Origin: an uncultured Clostridia bacterium
Lineage (GTDB): Bacteria; Bacillota; Clostridia; Oscillospirales; Acutalibacteraceae
DNA length: 52,330 nt
Assembly (NCBI GenBank): GCA_944384985.1
Contig: CALWVM010000014.1
Location: 1-52,330 of the forward strand
Reading direction: 5' to 3'
The position numbers were made by a program, and so were the translations under genes. Below, in pieces: positions 16,695 to 25,678 of this stretch (within the stretch, counting starts at the first letter, position 1; each line of letters begins with the position of its first letter). Below the pieces are notes generated by a model. That model did not search any database. It worked only from the letters and a program-made list of their open reading frames with translations, and was not told the origin of the DNA.

Positions 16695-18140
16695 ATGGAC
16701 AATCTGATTCAATGGATCGAACGTGCCAACACGGCGGTCAATAACGTGGTGTGGGGTATCCCCATGCTGGTGCTTTTGCTTGCGACGGGCATCTATCTGA
16801 CTGTCGGTACGGGCTTTTTTCAGGTGCGGCGCTTCGGCTATGTGATGAAAAACACCATCGGCTCAATGTTCCGCAACAAAAGCACCCGGAAAACCGATGC
16901 ACACGGCGCAATTTCCCAGTTTCAGGCGTTAGCGACCGCGCTTGCCGCCACAGTCGGCACGGGAAACATTGTCGGTGTGGTCACCGCCATTGCGGCTGGC
17001 GGTCCCGGCGCGGTGTTCTGGATGTGGGTATCCGCCTTTTTTGGCATGATGACCAAATTTGCCGAGATTGTGCTGGGCGTGTATTTCCGCCATAAAAATG
17101 AAAAAGGCGAGTGGGTCGGCGGCCCGATGTACTATATTGAAAAGGGCCTGCGGCAAAAGTGGCTGGCTGTGGCGTTTTCCATCTTCTGCCTGTTTGCTTC
17201 GTTCGGCATCGGTTCCATCGCGCAGGTTAACGGCATTGCGGGTGCCATGACAAATTCGTTCCACATCCCAAATTACATAACGGGCATCGTTGTCTGTGTC
17301 CTGACCGCCATCATTGTGTTCGGCGGCATGAAGCGTATGGTTGCCGTGACTGAAAAATTTGTCCCGTTCATGGCGATCCTCTATATCGGCGGGGCGTTAA
17401 CCGTGATCCTAACGAATGTAGGAAACCTCGGTGATGCCTTTAAATCCATTTTCGAAGGCGCCTTCCAGCTTCGCGCTGTCGGCGGCGGCGCCGCAGGGTA
17501 TGTGATCGCTCGCGCTATGCGTTACGGTTTTGCCCGCGGCGTGTTCTCCAATGAAGCGGGGCTTGGCTCATCGGTGATGGTGCATAGCTGCTCGGATGTT
17601 AAAGAACCTGTGCAGCAGGGGCTTTGGGGCATTTTTGAGGTATTCTTCGATACCATCATCATCTGTTCGCTGACGGCCCTTACAGTGCTTTGCACGGGCG
17701 CGCACACCGTTGCAGGCCTTGAGGGGATCAATGTCACGATTTATGCTTTTGAAAGCGTGCTTGGGCGTTTCGGCGGGTATCTCGTCTCCATAGGGCTTGT
17801 GCTGTTCGCGTTCTCTACGCTGCTCGGCTGGACGGTTTACGGCAGCCGTGCCGCTGAGTATCTCGGCGGCAGGCGTTTTGTGCGTGTGTATGAAATCGTT
17901 TTCCTCGGCACGGTGTTCCTCGGCTCGGTTTCCTCCGTACAGCTTGTGTGGGATCTTTCCGATACGTTCAACGGGCTGATGGCGCTGCCGAACCTTGTCG
18001 GCGTGCTGCTCCTTTCACCTTTGGTGTTCCGCATCACAAAGAATTATGTGCGCCGCGTGTTCAAAGGCGAGCAGATCTCTCCGCTGCTGTCCTACACGCA
18101 GACCCCCGCGCCTGTAAAAAAAGATAAAAAGAGCAAATAA
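16695..18140 (+). CDS. AGCS-family sodium:alanine/glycine symporter
   Basis: This 481-residue inner-membrane transporter has around ten to eleven hydrophobic segments. It carries the AGCS signature ALATALAATVGTGNIVGV and conserved GGPGAVFWMW, GGPMYYIEKGL and NEAGLGSS motifs. The family imports alanine or glycine with Na+ or H+. Length is typical. A GGAGGAG site lies directly ahead of the ATG. No glycine riboswitch is visible in the 97-base gap upstream, which holds only a hairpin. A terminator follows the gene. Confidence 0.93.
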   Translation: MDNLIQWIERANTAVNNVVWGIPMLVLLLATGIYLTVGTGFFQVRRFGYVMKNTIGSMFRNKSTRKTDAHGAISQFQALATALAATVGTGNIVGVVTAIAAGGPGAVFWMWVSAFFGMMTKFAEIVLGVYFRHKNEKGEWVGGPMYYIEKGLRQKWLAVAFSIFCLFASFGIGSIAQVNGIAGAMTNSFHIPNYITGIVVCVLTAIIVFGGMKRMVAVTEKFVPFMAILYIGGALTVILTNVGNLGDAFKSIFEGAFQLRAVGGGAAGYVIARAMRYGFARGVFSNEAGLGSSVMVHSCSDVKEPVQQGLWGIFEVFFDTIIICSLTALTVLCTGAHTVAGLEGINVTIYAFESVLGRFGGYLVSIGLVLFAFSTLLGWTVYGSRAAEYLGGRRFVRVYEIVFLGTVFLGSVSSVQLVWDLSDTFNGLMALPNLVGVLLLSPLVFRITKNYVRRVFKGEQISPLLSYTQTPAPVKKDKKSK

Positions 18141-18149
18141 GTCTTTTCT

Positions 18150-18176
18150 GCCCGTCGCTTGTGCGGCGGGCATTTT
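18150..18176 (+). terminator. Terminator after the AGCS symporter
   Basis: A 9-bp stem GCCCGTCGC/GCGGCGGGC (one G-T pair) with a TTGT loop is followed by ATTTTC. Confidence 0.7.
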
Positions 18177-18222
18177 CGCGCTTTGCCGCCCATACAAATA
18201 GACCAGAGGGGAGGGCGGCGAA

Positions 18223-18348
18223 ATGGTGATCCGACTCAAAAAGCTGCTTTGTATTATACTCGGTGTAAGCCTGGTGCTTTTGGGGGTGCTTTTTCTTTTA
18301 TATGCGCTGACCCACCCGCATGCCGCATCCTCCTTGCTTCTGCTTTAA
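18223..18348 (+). CDS. Small single-pass membrane protein, 41 residues
   Basis: A short frame begins MVIRLKKLL and then has one long hydrophobic stretch of about 22 residues. It ends with a brief polar segment and a leucine-rich end before TAA. A strong purine-rich site, GAGGGGAGGG, lies at good spacing before the ATG, which supports translation. It sits between a terminator and the promoter of the amino-acid ABC operon and would need its own promoter, which I do not see clearly. Small membrane peptides of this kind often regulate a neighbouring transporter, but no such role is shown here. Confidence 0.5.
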   Translation: MVIRLKKLLCIILGVSLVLLGVLFLLYALTHPHAASSLLLL

Positions 18349-18378
18349 ATGATTCCGTCAAACGGTTTTCGGGAAAGG

Positions 18379-18407
18379 TTGACAAATCCGGTTTTGTGCG
18401 GTATTAT
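18379..18407 (+). promoter_or_regulatory. Promoter of the amino-acid ABC transporter operon
   Basis: A perfect TTGACA at 18379-18384 and TATTAT at 18402-18407 have a 17-base spacer. Confidence 0.85.
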
Positions 18408-18451
18408 TATAGCACATTATCGCTTTACTAAGCTAAATCGGAGGAAGATGT

Positions 18452-19240
18452 ATGAAAAAAGTCTTATGCCTGCTTTTGGCAGTCGCGCTGATGGTCTGCG
18501 GCCTTGCTGCGTGCGGCTCGGGGGATGACGCAAACACCCAGTCGGACCTTGCCTATATTCAAAATAAGGGCACGCTGATTGTCGGCGTTACGATTTATGA
18601 GCCGATGAACTATAAGACAGAAGACGGCCAGTGGACCGGATTTGATACGGAATATGCCGAAGCGGTTGCCGAAAAACTCGGCGTGCAGGCAGAATTCGTC
18701 GTTATCGACTGGGATAATAAGTATACGGAGCTTGACGCCAAATCGATCGACTGCATTTGGAACGGTATGACCATTACGGATGAAGGCCGCTTAAACGCAT
18801 CCATCACCGACCCGTATGTGGAAAACGCGCAGGTCGTTGTCATGGCGAAAGACAAACTTGCCGAGTATCCGGATGCCGCAAGCATGCAAAACCTGACTTT
18901 CGCGGTCGAAACGGGTTCCGCAGGTGAAGACGAGGCTGCAACAAACGGCTTCCAGAACGTTGTCCCCGTTGCCGACCAGGCTTCAGCGCTGTTGGAGGTT
19001 GCCAGCGGTTCTGCGGACGCGTGCATCATCGACATCACCATGGCGGACGCCATGACGGGCGAGGGTACGAGCTATGCCGACTACGGCTATGAACTGCGTC
19101 TTTCCTCTGAGGAATACGGGATCGCGTTCCGCAAGGGCTCGGATATGGTCGCTAAGGTCAATGAGATCACCGACGAACTCATGGCGGACGGCACGATGGA
19201 TAAGCTTGCCGAAAAATACAACCTGCGCTTAATGAAATAA
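18452..19240 (+). CDS. Amino-acid ABC transporter substrate-binding lipoprotein
   Basis: This 262-residue family 3 solute-binding protein has a lipobox LAAC with Cys21, so it should be lipid-anchored on the outer face of the membrane. The mature part starts with the typical GTLIVGVTIYEPMNY strand and contains GFDTEYAEAVAEKLG, where an acidic residue contacts the ligand amino group. It delivers a polar amino acid or related compound to the permease and ATPase downstream. Ligand identity cannot be read from sequence. A GGAGGAAG site precedes the ATG. The gene leads a three-gene operon with a hairpin after its stop. Confidence 0.92.
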   Translation: MKKVLCLLLAVALMVCGLAACGSGDDANTQSDLAYIQNKGTLIVGVTIYEPMNYKTEDGQWTGFDTEYAEAVAEKLGVQAEFVVIDWDNKYTELDAKSIDCIWNGMTITDEGRLNASITDPYVENAQVVVMAKDKLAEYPDAASMQNLTFAVETGSAGEDEAATNGFQNVVPVADQASALLEVASGSADACIIDITMADAMTGEGTSYADYGYELRLSSEEYGIAFRKGSDMVAKVNEITDELMADGTMDKLAEKYNLRLMK

Positions 19241-19265
19241 GTTCGCTAAAAATTTAAAATCGCAG

Positions 19266-19295
19266 CCGGCAGAGGGCTTGCTTTCTGCCGGTTTT
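19266..19295 (+). terminator. Intra-operon partial terminator
   Basis: An eight-base stem CCGGCAGA/TCTGCCGG followed by TTTT lies between the binding-protein gene and the permease gene. Such hairpins commonly raise binding-protein output relative to the membrane subunits. Confidence 0.7.
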
Positions 19296-19318
19296 GCGCT
19301 GTTTAAGGATTGCTGTTT

Positions 19319-20014
19319 ATGTTTTGGACGGTTACGCAAAGCCTTTTAGAGGGCTTTGGAAAAACAGTTGAAATTTTTGCGTTAACGCTCCTGTTGGCAC
19401 TGCCGCTGGGTTTGCTGCTGAGCTTTGGCTCCATGTCACGGTTCCGCCCGTTAAAATGGATTGTCAAAACCTTCATCTGGATCATCCGCGGCACGCCGCT
19501 GATGCTGCAGCTCATTATCATCTATTATGGGCCGGGCCTGGTAGGTGCCTGGGCGCAGGGGCTCGAGCAAAGCAATTTTTTGATTGACTGGCTTGCGTCG
19601 TGGTCGGTGTTCGACCGCTTTGTCGCGGTGATCGTGGCGTTCGTTATCAACTATTCCTGCTATTTTTCCGAGATCTACCGCGGCGGTATCGAAAGTATCT
19701 CCCGTGGGCAGTACGAAGCGGGCCAGGTGCTGGGCATGACGCGCACGCAGGTGTTTTTCAGAGTCGTGCTGCTGCAGGTCATCAAACGCATCGTGCCGCC
19801 CATGAGCAATGAGATCATCACGCTTGTTAAGGACACCTCCCTTGCGCGTATCATCGCGGTTTATGAGATCATCTGGGCGGGGCAGTCGTTTATCAAGTCC
19901 GCAGGGCTTTTGTGGCCGCTGTTCTACACGGGCGTGTTCTATCTCGCGTTCAACGGCCTTTTGACGATCCTGTTCGGTCGTATTGAGAAGAAACTCGATT
20001 ATTTCAGAGGGTAA
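19319..20014 (+). CDS. Amino-acid ABC transporter permease
   Basis: This 231-residue HisM/GlnP-type permease has five or so hydrophobic segments and the EAA coupling motif (EAGQVLGMTRTQVFFRVVLLQ region). It also has IIRGTPLMLQL, a hallmark of the polar amino-acid family. It forms the membrane channel with the ATPase that follows after three bases. The ATG at 19319 is chosen because AAGGA lies nine bases upstream; an in-frame TTG at 19310 is too close to that site. Confidence 0.93.
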   Translation: MFWTVTQSLLEGFGKTVEIFALTLLLALPLGLLLSFGSMSRFRPLKWIVKTFIWIIRGTPLMLQLIIIYYGPGLVGAWAQGLEQSNFLIDWLASWSVFDRFVAVIVAFVINYSCYFSEIYRGGIESISRGQYEAGQVLGMTRTQVFFRVVLLQVIKRIVPPMSNEIITLVKDTSLARIIAVYEIIWAGQSFIKSAGLLWPLFYTGVFYLAFNGLLTILFGRIEKKLDYFRG

Positions 20015-20017
20015 GCT

Positions 20018-20815
20018 ATGGCGATTTTGGAAGTTCATGACATCTGCAAACGCTTTCAGGACAATGAAGTGCTCAAGGGCATCAGCTTTTCGCTTGAAGA
20101 GGGCCAGGTGCTTTCGGTTATCGGTTCGTCAGGCAGCGGCAAAACCACACTGCTGCGCTGCATTACGGGGCTGGAGACCGCCGACAGCGGGAAGATTTCC
20201 GTCGGCGGGCGTGTGACCTTTGACAGCGAACGCCGCGAAAAGTTGTCTAAAGCGGAAAAACGGGAAAACCAGCTTTGCACAGGGCTTGTGTTCCAGTCAT
20301 TCAACCTGTTCCCGCAGTATACGGTGCTGCGCAATGTTACGCTTGCGAAAGAACTGCTGGTCAAAGAAGAGTGCCGTGCCGAAAAGTGCGGCAAGAAAGA
20401 GAAAAAAGCGCGCCTTGCCGCGATCGAGGAGGAGGCAAAACGCGTGATTGAAAGCGTCGGGCTTTCCGAAAAGCTCGGCAGTTACCCTTGTGAGCTTTCC
20501 GGCGGGCAGCAGCAGCGCGTGGCAATCGCGCGCGCACTCATGCTCTCGCCTAAAGTGCTTTGCTTTGACGAGCCGACTTCGGCGCTCGACCCCGAGATCA
20601 CGGGCGAGGTGCTTGCCGTCATCCGCAAGCTTGCCGAAGAGGGCCGCACAATGCTCATTGTGACGCATGAAATGGGCTTTGCACGCGAGGTGTCCAACGA
20701 AGTGATCTTCATGCATGACGGCGTCATCGGCGAGCAGGGTTCGCCCGAAGCGATCTTTGACCATCCGCAGAGCACACGGCTGAAGGAATTTTTAAGCGCG
20801 GCACTGCACGCGTGA
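20018..20815 (+). CDS. Amino-acid ABC transporter ATP-binding protein
   Basis: This 265-residue GlnQ/HisP-type ATPase carries Walker [10 protein letters not shown] at residues 36-44, Q-loop FQSFNLFPQ, signature LSGGQQQR, Walker [15 protein letters not shown] and switch VTHEMGF. A lysine-rich insertion of some 25 residues after the Q-loop makes it slightly longer than the usual 240. It powers amino-acid uptake with the two upstream proteins and is cytoplasmic, bound to the permease. A bidirectional terminator follows. Confidence 0.95.
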   Translation: MAILEVHDICKRFQDNEVLKGISFSLEEGQVLSVIGSSGSGKTTLLRCITGLETADSGKISVGGRVTFDSERREKLSKAEKRENQLCTGLVFQSFNLFPQYTVLRNVTLAKELLVKEECRAEKCGKKEKKARLAAIEEEAKRVIESVGLSEKLGSYPCELSGGQQQRVAIARALMLSPKVLCFDEPTSALDPEITGEVLAVIRKLAEEGRTMLIVTHEMGFAREVSNEVIFMHDGVIGEQGSPEAIFDHPQSTRLKEFLSAALHA

Positions 20816-20833
20816 CGTTTACTTTGTAATCAA

Positions 20834-20863
20834 AAAGGGCGTGTCCAAGCGGACACGCCCTTT
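20834..20863. terminator. Bidirectional intrinsic terminator
   Basis: A 13-bp perfect stem AAAGGGCGTGTCC/GGACACGCCCTTT with an AAGC loop lies between the ABC operon and convergent ackA. The T tract is strongest on the minus strand. Confidence 0.88.
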
Positions 20864-20886
20864 CTATGTTGGAAATATAAATCGGA

Positions 20887-22110
20887 TTACAGGGAATTGA
20901 CGATGTCCCGTGTATCGCGTGCGATGAGCAGTTCCTCGTTCGTGGGCAGTACGAATACACGCACTTTGGAGTTCTTGGTGGAGATTTCGCCCTCCGCGCC
21001 TTTTACAAGCGTTGCGTTGTAGGGCTTGTCAATCTCAATGCCGAGGAACGTAAGCCCGTCGCAAACGGTTGCGCGCATGTCGTCCGCATTCTCGCCGATG
21101 CCGCCCGTAAAGACGATGGCGTCGATGCCGTCCATGGCGGCGGTGTAAGCGCCTATGTACTTTTTGATCTCATAGATCTGGATCCCGCGAGCAAGCTTCG
21201 CGCGCTCGTTGCCTTCGGCGGCTGCTTTTTTCACATCGCGGTCATCGGAGGAAAGCCCGGAGATTCCCAGAATACCGGATTTTTTGTTGAGCAGATTTTC
21301 CATTTCCTCTACGGTCTTGTGCTCTTTTTTCATAATATACAGCACAGCCGAAGCGTCAATGGCGCCGGTGCGCGTCCCCATGATCTCACCGTCTAAGGGC
21401 GTAAGGCCCATGGAGGTGTCAATCACCTTGCCGTTTTTGACGGCGGTAATGGAGGAACCGTTGCCGAGGTGGCAGGTAACGATTTTCAGTTCTTCAATGG
21501 GTCTGCCCATCACTTCTGCACAGCGCGCGCTGACGAAGCGGTGCGACGTGCCGTGGAACCCGTATTTGCGGATGCCGTATTTTTCATAGTATTCATAGGG
21601 CAGCCCATACATATAGGCCTCCGGCGGCATGGTGGAGTGGAACGCGTTGTCGAACACGGCGACCTGCGGCACGTTGGGACCGAACAGCGCAATACTCGCG
21701 CGGATGCCCTCTAAATGCGCGGGGTTGTGCAGCGGTGCGAGGTCGCACAAGCTTTCGATCCCGTCAATGACCGACTGGTCGATGAGCACGCTTTTATTAA
21801 ACAGCGACCCGCCCTGCACCACGCGGTGCCCGACGGCGGTGATCTCGGAAATATCGTCGATGACCTTGGATTCCCCCGTGGTCAAAACGTTTTTGACTTC
21901 GTTAAAAGCGGCGGTGTGGTTCTCCATGGGGACGGGGGCGTCCTTCTTTGCCACCTTGCCGTTTTCAGTGTAATGCGTGTAGGAAATGCAGCTTTTGTCC
22001 GGATCTTTCACACGCTCACAAATGCCCTTTGCGATCAGTTTCTCGTTGTCCATATCAATCAACTGATATTTCAACGACGAGCTTCCCGCATTGATAACCA
22101 AAACCTTCAA
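20887..22110 (-). CDS. ackA: Acetate kinase
   Basis: This 407-residue cytoplasmic enzyme interconverts acetyl phosphate plus ADP with acetate plus ATP, a main energy step in fermenters. The N-terminal phosphate-binding NAGSSSLKYQL is followed by the conserved GFHGTSHRFVS and the MGLTPLDGEIMGTRTGAIDASAV block. FTGGIGENADDMR lies near the end. The start codon is TTG, supported by GGAGGAG and by the invariant first strand. No phosphotransacetylase gene is adjacent. It diverges from tmcAL with an overlapping promoter. Confidence 0.96.
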   Translation of the reverse strand: MKVLVINAGSSSLKYQLIDMDNEKLIAKGICERVKDPDKSCISYTHYTENGKVAKKDAPVPMENHTAAFNEVKNVLTTGESKVIDDISEITAVGHRVVQGGSLFNKSVLIDQSVIDGIESLCDLAPLHNPAHLEGIRASIALFGPNVPQVAVFDNAFHSTMPPEAYMYGLPYEYYEKYGIRKYGFHGTSHRFVSARCAEVMGRPIEELKIVTCHLGNGSSITAVKNGKVIDTSMGLTPLDGEIMGTRTGAIDASAVLYIMKKEHKTVEEMENLLNKKSGILGISGLSSDDRDVKKAAAEGNERAKLARGIQIYEIKKYIGAYTAAMDGIDAIVFTGGIGENADDMRATVCDGLTFLGIEIDKPYNATLVKGAEGEISTKNSKVRVFVLPTNEELLIARDTRDIVNSL

Positions 22111-22137
22111 AAAATCTCCTCCGTATTCATTTTAAAC

Positions 22138-22166
22138 TTGCAAGAAACCGGGAACCATATTATTAT
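22138..22166 (+). promoter_or_regulatory. Promoter of tmcAL
   Basis: TTGCAA at 22138-22143 and TATTAT at 22161-22166 are 17 bases apart. The -10 overlaps the minus-strand -10 of ackA. Confidence 0.75.
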
Positions 22167-22190
22167 ATACATACTCGAAAAGAAAAGCAA
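22162..22190 (-). promoter_or_regulatory. Promoter of ackA
   Basis: On the minus strand TTGCTT (22190-22185) and a perfect TATAAT (22167-22162) are 17 bases apart. Confidence 0.82.
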
Positions 22191-22210
22191 GTCCGAAAGG
22201 GGAAAAAGCC

Positions 22211-23407
22211 ATGGCGGTTGCCGGGATCATTGCTGAATATGACCCGTTTCACAACGGGCATCTGCTGCACCTGCGCCGGACCGCGGAATGCGCGTCAGAC
22301 GGTGTGGTCGTCGTGCTCGGCGGGAACTTTACCCAGCGCGGCGCAGCGGCGCTTCTCGGCAAACGGTACCGCACCGAGGCCGCGCTGCGCGGCGGGGCAG
22401 ATCTGGTGCTGGAACTGCCGTTACCCTTTGCACTTTCACGTGCGCAGACCTTTGCGCACGGGGGCGTTATGGCGCTTTGGGCGCTCGGCTGTGTAGACCT
22501 GCTCTCGTTTGGCAGCGAGTGCGGCGATATAGACCGTCTGCGGCGGGCGGCGGATGCTGTGGAAAGCGAAGGGACGCAAAGATACATACGCCAAGCGCTT
22601 GAGACGGGCAAACCTTATGCCGCCGCGCGCGAAGCGGCGGTGCGCGCGCTGTACGGCGATGAGATCGCCGACGTGCTGTGTGCGCCAAACAACATTTTAG
22701 GTGTAGAATACCTGAATGCCTGCCGTGCGCTCGCCCCGGAAATGATATGCATGACCGTTTCGCGTCAAGGTGCGCTGCATGATGCGCAACATCCGGCGGG
22801 GAATTTTGCGTCGGCGTCGTTTTTACGGAAAAAGATCCGAAACGGGGAGACTGTCTCCGACTTTCTTCCACTGTTTTCCGAAACCATTTTGCAGCGTGCG
22901 CTGCAAGAAGGCGGTGCGCCGGCGACACTCGAAAAACTTGAAACGGCGTTGCTCGCGTATTTGCGCAAGTGCACCCCACAGGATTTTCAAAACACACCGG
23001 ATATTTCCGAAGGCTTGGAAAACCGTATCCTAAAAGCAGCGCGCAAGGCGCGGACGCTTTCAGAATTGTTCGACACGGCAAAAACAAAGCGCTACTCGCA
23101 CGCACGCATCCGCCGCACGGTGCTTGCCGCCTTTCTCGGCATCGAGAACCGCCATCTGCAAGGCGGCTTGCCGTATCTCCGGGTGCTCGGGCTTTCCGAA
23201 CGCGGCAAAGCGATTTTGCATACCGCAAGAAAAACGGCACGACTGCCCATTGTGCTGCGCGCATCAGATGTGCAGAAGCTCTCCGAAGCCGCAAAGCAGC
23301 TTTTCGCGCTGGAATGCACCGCCACAGACCTGTACGCGCTCTGCTTACCGCGCACAGGCGTCTGCGGCAGCGAGATGACCGACAATGTCGTGCGCATAGA
23401 AAAATGA
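22211..23407 (+). CDS. tmcAL: tRNA(Met) cytidine acetate ligase TmcAL
   Basis: This 398-residue nucleotidyltransferase-fold protein begins AGIIAEYDPFHNGHLLHL, with the HNGH (HxGH) nucleotide-binding motif, and continues with VLGGNFTQRG. This is the signature of the YlbM/TmcAL family. The known Bacillus enzyme acetylates C34 of elongator tRNA-Met using acetate and ATP through an acetyl-adenylate. Length matches the family. It sits back to back with ackA, which makes or uses the same acetate. The ATG is preceded by GAAAGGGG. Confidence 0.92.
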   Translation: MAVAGIIAEYDPFHNGHLLHLRRTAECASDGVVVVLGGNFTQRGAAALLGKRYRTEAALRGGADLVLELPLPFALSRAQTFAHGGVMALWALGCVDLLSFGSECGDIDRLRRAADAVESEGTQRYIRQALETGKPYAAAREAAVRALYGDEIADVLCAPNNILGVEYLNACRALAPEMICMTVSRQGALHDAQHPAGNFASASFLRKKIRNGETVSDFLPLFSETILQRALQEGGAPATLEKLETALLAYLRKCTPQDFQNTPDISEGLENRILKAARKARTLSELFDTAKTKRYSHARIRRTVLAAFLGIENRHLQGGLPYLRVLGLSERGKAILHTARKTARLPIVLRASDVQKLSEAAKQLFALECTATDLYALCLPRTGVCGSEMTDNVVRIEK

Positions 23408-23425
23408 AACTTTATGAATCGAAAC

Positions 23426-23453
23426 TTGCATTTTTTCACAAAACGGGTATAAT
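23426..23453 (+). promoter_or_regulatory. Promoter of the RpiR regulator and downstream genes
   Basis: TTGCAT at 23426-23431 and a perfect TATAAT at 23448-23453 have a 16-base spacer. Confidence 0.75.
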
Positions 23454-23509
23454 GGAAACAGTCTGCCGCACCAGACGGCAAAATCCGAAATCGAGGTCGT
23501 GATGAACCG

Positions 23510-24394
23510 ATGAGCAGCTCCCTGCTTGCAGATTTAGAGGACAAGTACCGGCACTTTTCCAAAGGACAGAAAAAGATTGCCGCTTATATTACCGAAAATT
23601 ATGACAAGGCGGCGTTTATGACCGCCGCCGCGCTCGGGCGCAAGGTCGGCGTGAGCGAATCCACGGTCGTGCGCTTTGCCACAGAACTGGGCTTTAAGGG
23701 TTACCCGCAGCTGCAAAAGGAATTGCAGCAGATGATTAAATCCAAGCTGACCGCCGTGCAGCGCATGGAAGTTTCCAAAGCGCTCATTGGCGACAATGAC
23801 ATCATCAACAGCGTGCTCAACGATGACATAGAGCTGATCCGCGCCACCGCCGAGCAGACCTCGCGGGAAGCGTTCTCGGCAGCGATTGCCGAGATCAACC
23901 GCGCGCGGCGCATTTATATCCTCGGCGTGCGTTCTTCGGCGGCGCTTGCATCGTTTTTGGCGTTCTATTTCAATCTGGTGTTCGATTCTGTTGTGCTGGT
24001 GGATACCTCCAGCGCATCCGAAATGTTTGAGCAGATGTTCCGCATTGGGAAAGAGGATGTCTGCATCGCTATCAGCTTCCCGCGGTATTCTAAGCAGACG
24101 GTCAACGCCCTGCGCTTTATTGCGGACAGAGGCGCAAAGATCGTTGCCATCACCGATACCGAAAAATCCCCCATTGCGTCGTTTGCCAACCATCTGCTGG
24201 TCGCGCGCAGCGATATGGCGTCGGTGGTCGATTCGCTGACCGCGCCGCTGAGCCTCATCAACGCGCTGATCGTCGGCGTCACGCTGACCCGCCGCGACGA
24301 AGTGTATCAGAATTTCAATGCACTCGAACACATCTGGGATGAGTACCAGGTGTATGAGAAGGCGGAGGATCTGGCGAATCATGCAGAGAGCTGA
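23510..24394 (+). CDS. MurR/RpiR-family transcriptional regulator
   Basis: This 294-residue protein has an N-terminal HTH_6 domain (about residues 1-78; AALGRKVGVSESTVVRFATELGFKGYPQL). A C-terminal SIS domain (about 125-260) includes RIYILGVRSSAALASFLAFY and a VCIAISFPRYSKQTV strand. The family senses sugar phosphates or amino-sugar phosphates through the SIS domain. It overlaps the following flavoprotein gene by 14 bases and heads a run of genes through cmk, plsC and ispH. It is therefore not obviously tied to a sugar pathway; the GH27 gene further downstream is a possible target. Confidence 0.9.
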   Translation: MSSSLLADLEDKYRHFSKGQKKIAAYITENYDKAAFMTAAALGRKVGVSESTVVRFATELGFKGYPQLQKELQQMIKSKLTAVQRMEVSKALIGDNDIINSVLNDDIELIRATAEQTSREAFSAAIAEINRARRIYILGVRSSAALASFLAFYFNLVFDSVVLVDTSSASEMFEQMFRIGKEDVCIAISFPRYSKQTVNALRFIADRGAKIVAITDTEKSPIASFANHLLVARSDMASVVDSLTAPLSLINALIVGVTLTRRDEVYQNFNALEHIWDEYQVYEKAEDLANHAES

Positions 24395-25637
24395 GGTCCT
24401 GGTCGTCGGCGCGGGCGCGGCAGGATGCATGGCGGCGGGTACGGCGGCAGGCTTAGGTGCAGATGTACTGCTCATGGAACGCAATGAGCGTGTTGCGCGC
24501 AAGGTCTGCATTACCGGCAAGGGCCGCTGCAATGTTACCAATGCATCCGACGTGCCGACGCTTGTGCAGAACGTGCCCGGAAACGGCCGGTTTTTATACA
24601 GCGCTTTTTCCGCGTTTTCCGCGCGGGATACCATGCATTTTTTTACGGAACTCGGTGTGCCGCTGAAAGTGGAGCGCGGCAACCGCGTGTTCCCGGAAAG
24701 CGATAAAGCGGTCGACATTGCCGACGCGCTTTCCAGATTTCTTCAGGAAAACGGCGTACGGCGCGCGCATGCCCGCGCGGCGGAGCTGCTGCTCGATAAC
24801 GGTACGGTGCAGGGCGTGCGCGCGGCTTCGGGCGAGCCGTTTTATGCCAAGCGTGTGATCCTTGCAACGGGCGGGCTATCGTACCCCGCAACCGGCTCCA
24901 CGGGGGACGGCTACGTCTTAGCAAAGCATGCGGGGCACACTATTGTGCCGACGCGTCCTTCACTTTCGGCGCTGCGCTGCCGTGAGGATCTGTGCACCGC
25001 GTGCGCGGGGCTCTCCTTGCGCAATGTGGCACTTACGGTAGAGGATACGAAAAAGCATAGGGAAATCTATTCCGATTTCGGGGAAATGCTGTTTACGCAC
25101 TTCGGTGTTTCAGGCCCGATGGTGCTTTCCGCGAGCACACATCTGCGGGAAATGCAGCCCGAGCGCTATCGGCTGTATATCGACCTGAAACCTGCGTTGT
25201 CCGAAGAAAAACTGGACGCGCGCCTGCTGCGGGATTTCGCAGGGAACAGCAATAAAGCAATCGCTAACACGCTTGGGCTTTTGCTCCCGCGTTCGCTGAT
25301 CGCCCCCGTCCTGCATCTGGCGGGCATACCGGGGTCTGAAAAGACCAACCAGATCTCGAAAGCGCAGCGGCTGTCGCTTTTGCATACCGTCAAGGCGCTG
25401 CCGCTTACCGTGCTCGGCTTTTTCGACATCGAAGCGGCCATCGTGACCGCAGGCGGCGTTAACGTGCGCGAGATTGAGCCCAAGACTATGGCAAGCAAGC
25501 TCTGCCGGGGGCTGTATATCGTGGGGGAACTCTTGGACTGCGACGCGTATACAGGCGGCTTCAATTTGCAAATCGCGTTTTCCACCGGGTATCTCGCGGG
25601 GCAAGCCGCCGCGCAGTCAAAACCGGAAGAAGCTTAG
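24381..25637 (+). CDS. HI0933/YhiN-family NAD(P)/FAD-dependent flavoprotein
   Basis: This 418-residue flavoprotein starts with the FAD-binding dinucleotide fold VLVVGAGAAGCMAAG and has the family motif KVCITGKGRCNVTN. The ending GGVNVREIEPKTM...GLYIVGELLD...GGFNLQIAFSTGYLAG is typical of the HI0933 family. The function of these near-universal bacterial flavoproteins is not firmly established. The ATG lies inside the end of the RpiR gene, with GGAGG upstream, indicating translational coupling. In many Clostridia it precedes cmk, as here. Confidence 0.9.
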   Translation: MQRAEVLVVGAGAAGCMAAGTAAGLGADVLLMERNERVARKVCITGKGRCNVTNASDVPTLVQNVPGNGRFLYSAFSAFSARDTMHFFTELGVPLKVERGNRVFPESDKAVDIADALSRFLQENGVRRAHARAAELLLDNGTVQGVRAASGEPFYAKRVILATGGLSYPATGSTGDGYVLAKHAGHTIVPTRPSLSALRCREDLCTACAGLSLRNVALTVEDTKKHREIYSDFGEMLFTHFGVSGPMVLSASTHLREMQPERYRLYIDLKPALSEEKLDARLLRDFAGNSNKAIANTLGLLLPRSLIAPVLHLAGIPGSEKTNQISKAQRLSLLHTVKALPLTVLGFFDIEAAIVTAGGVNVREIEPKTMASKLCRGLYIVGELLDCDAYTGGFNLQIAFSTGYLAGQAAAQSKPEEA

Positions 25638-25678
25638 ACAAAATACGCCCGAAGGGCGTCCTTATAAAGGAGTAGACT

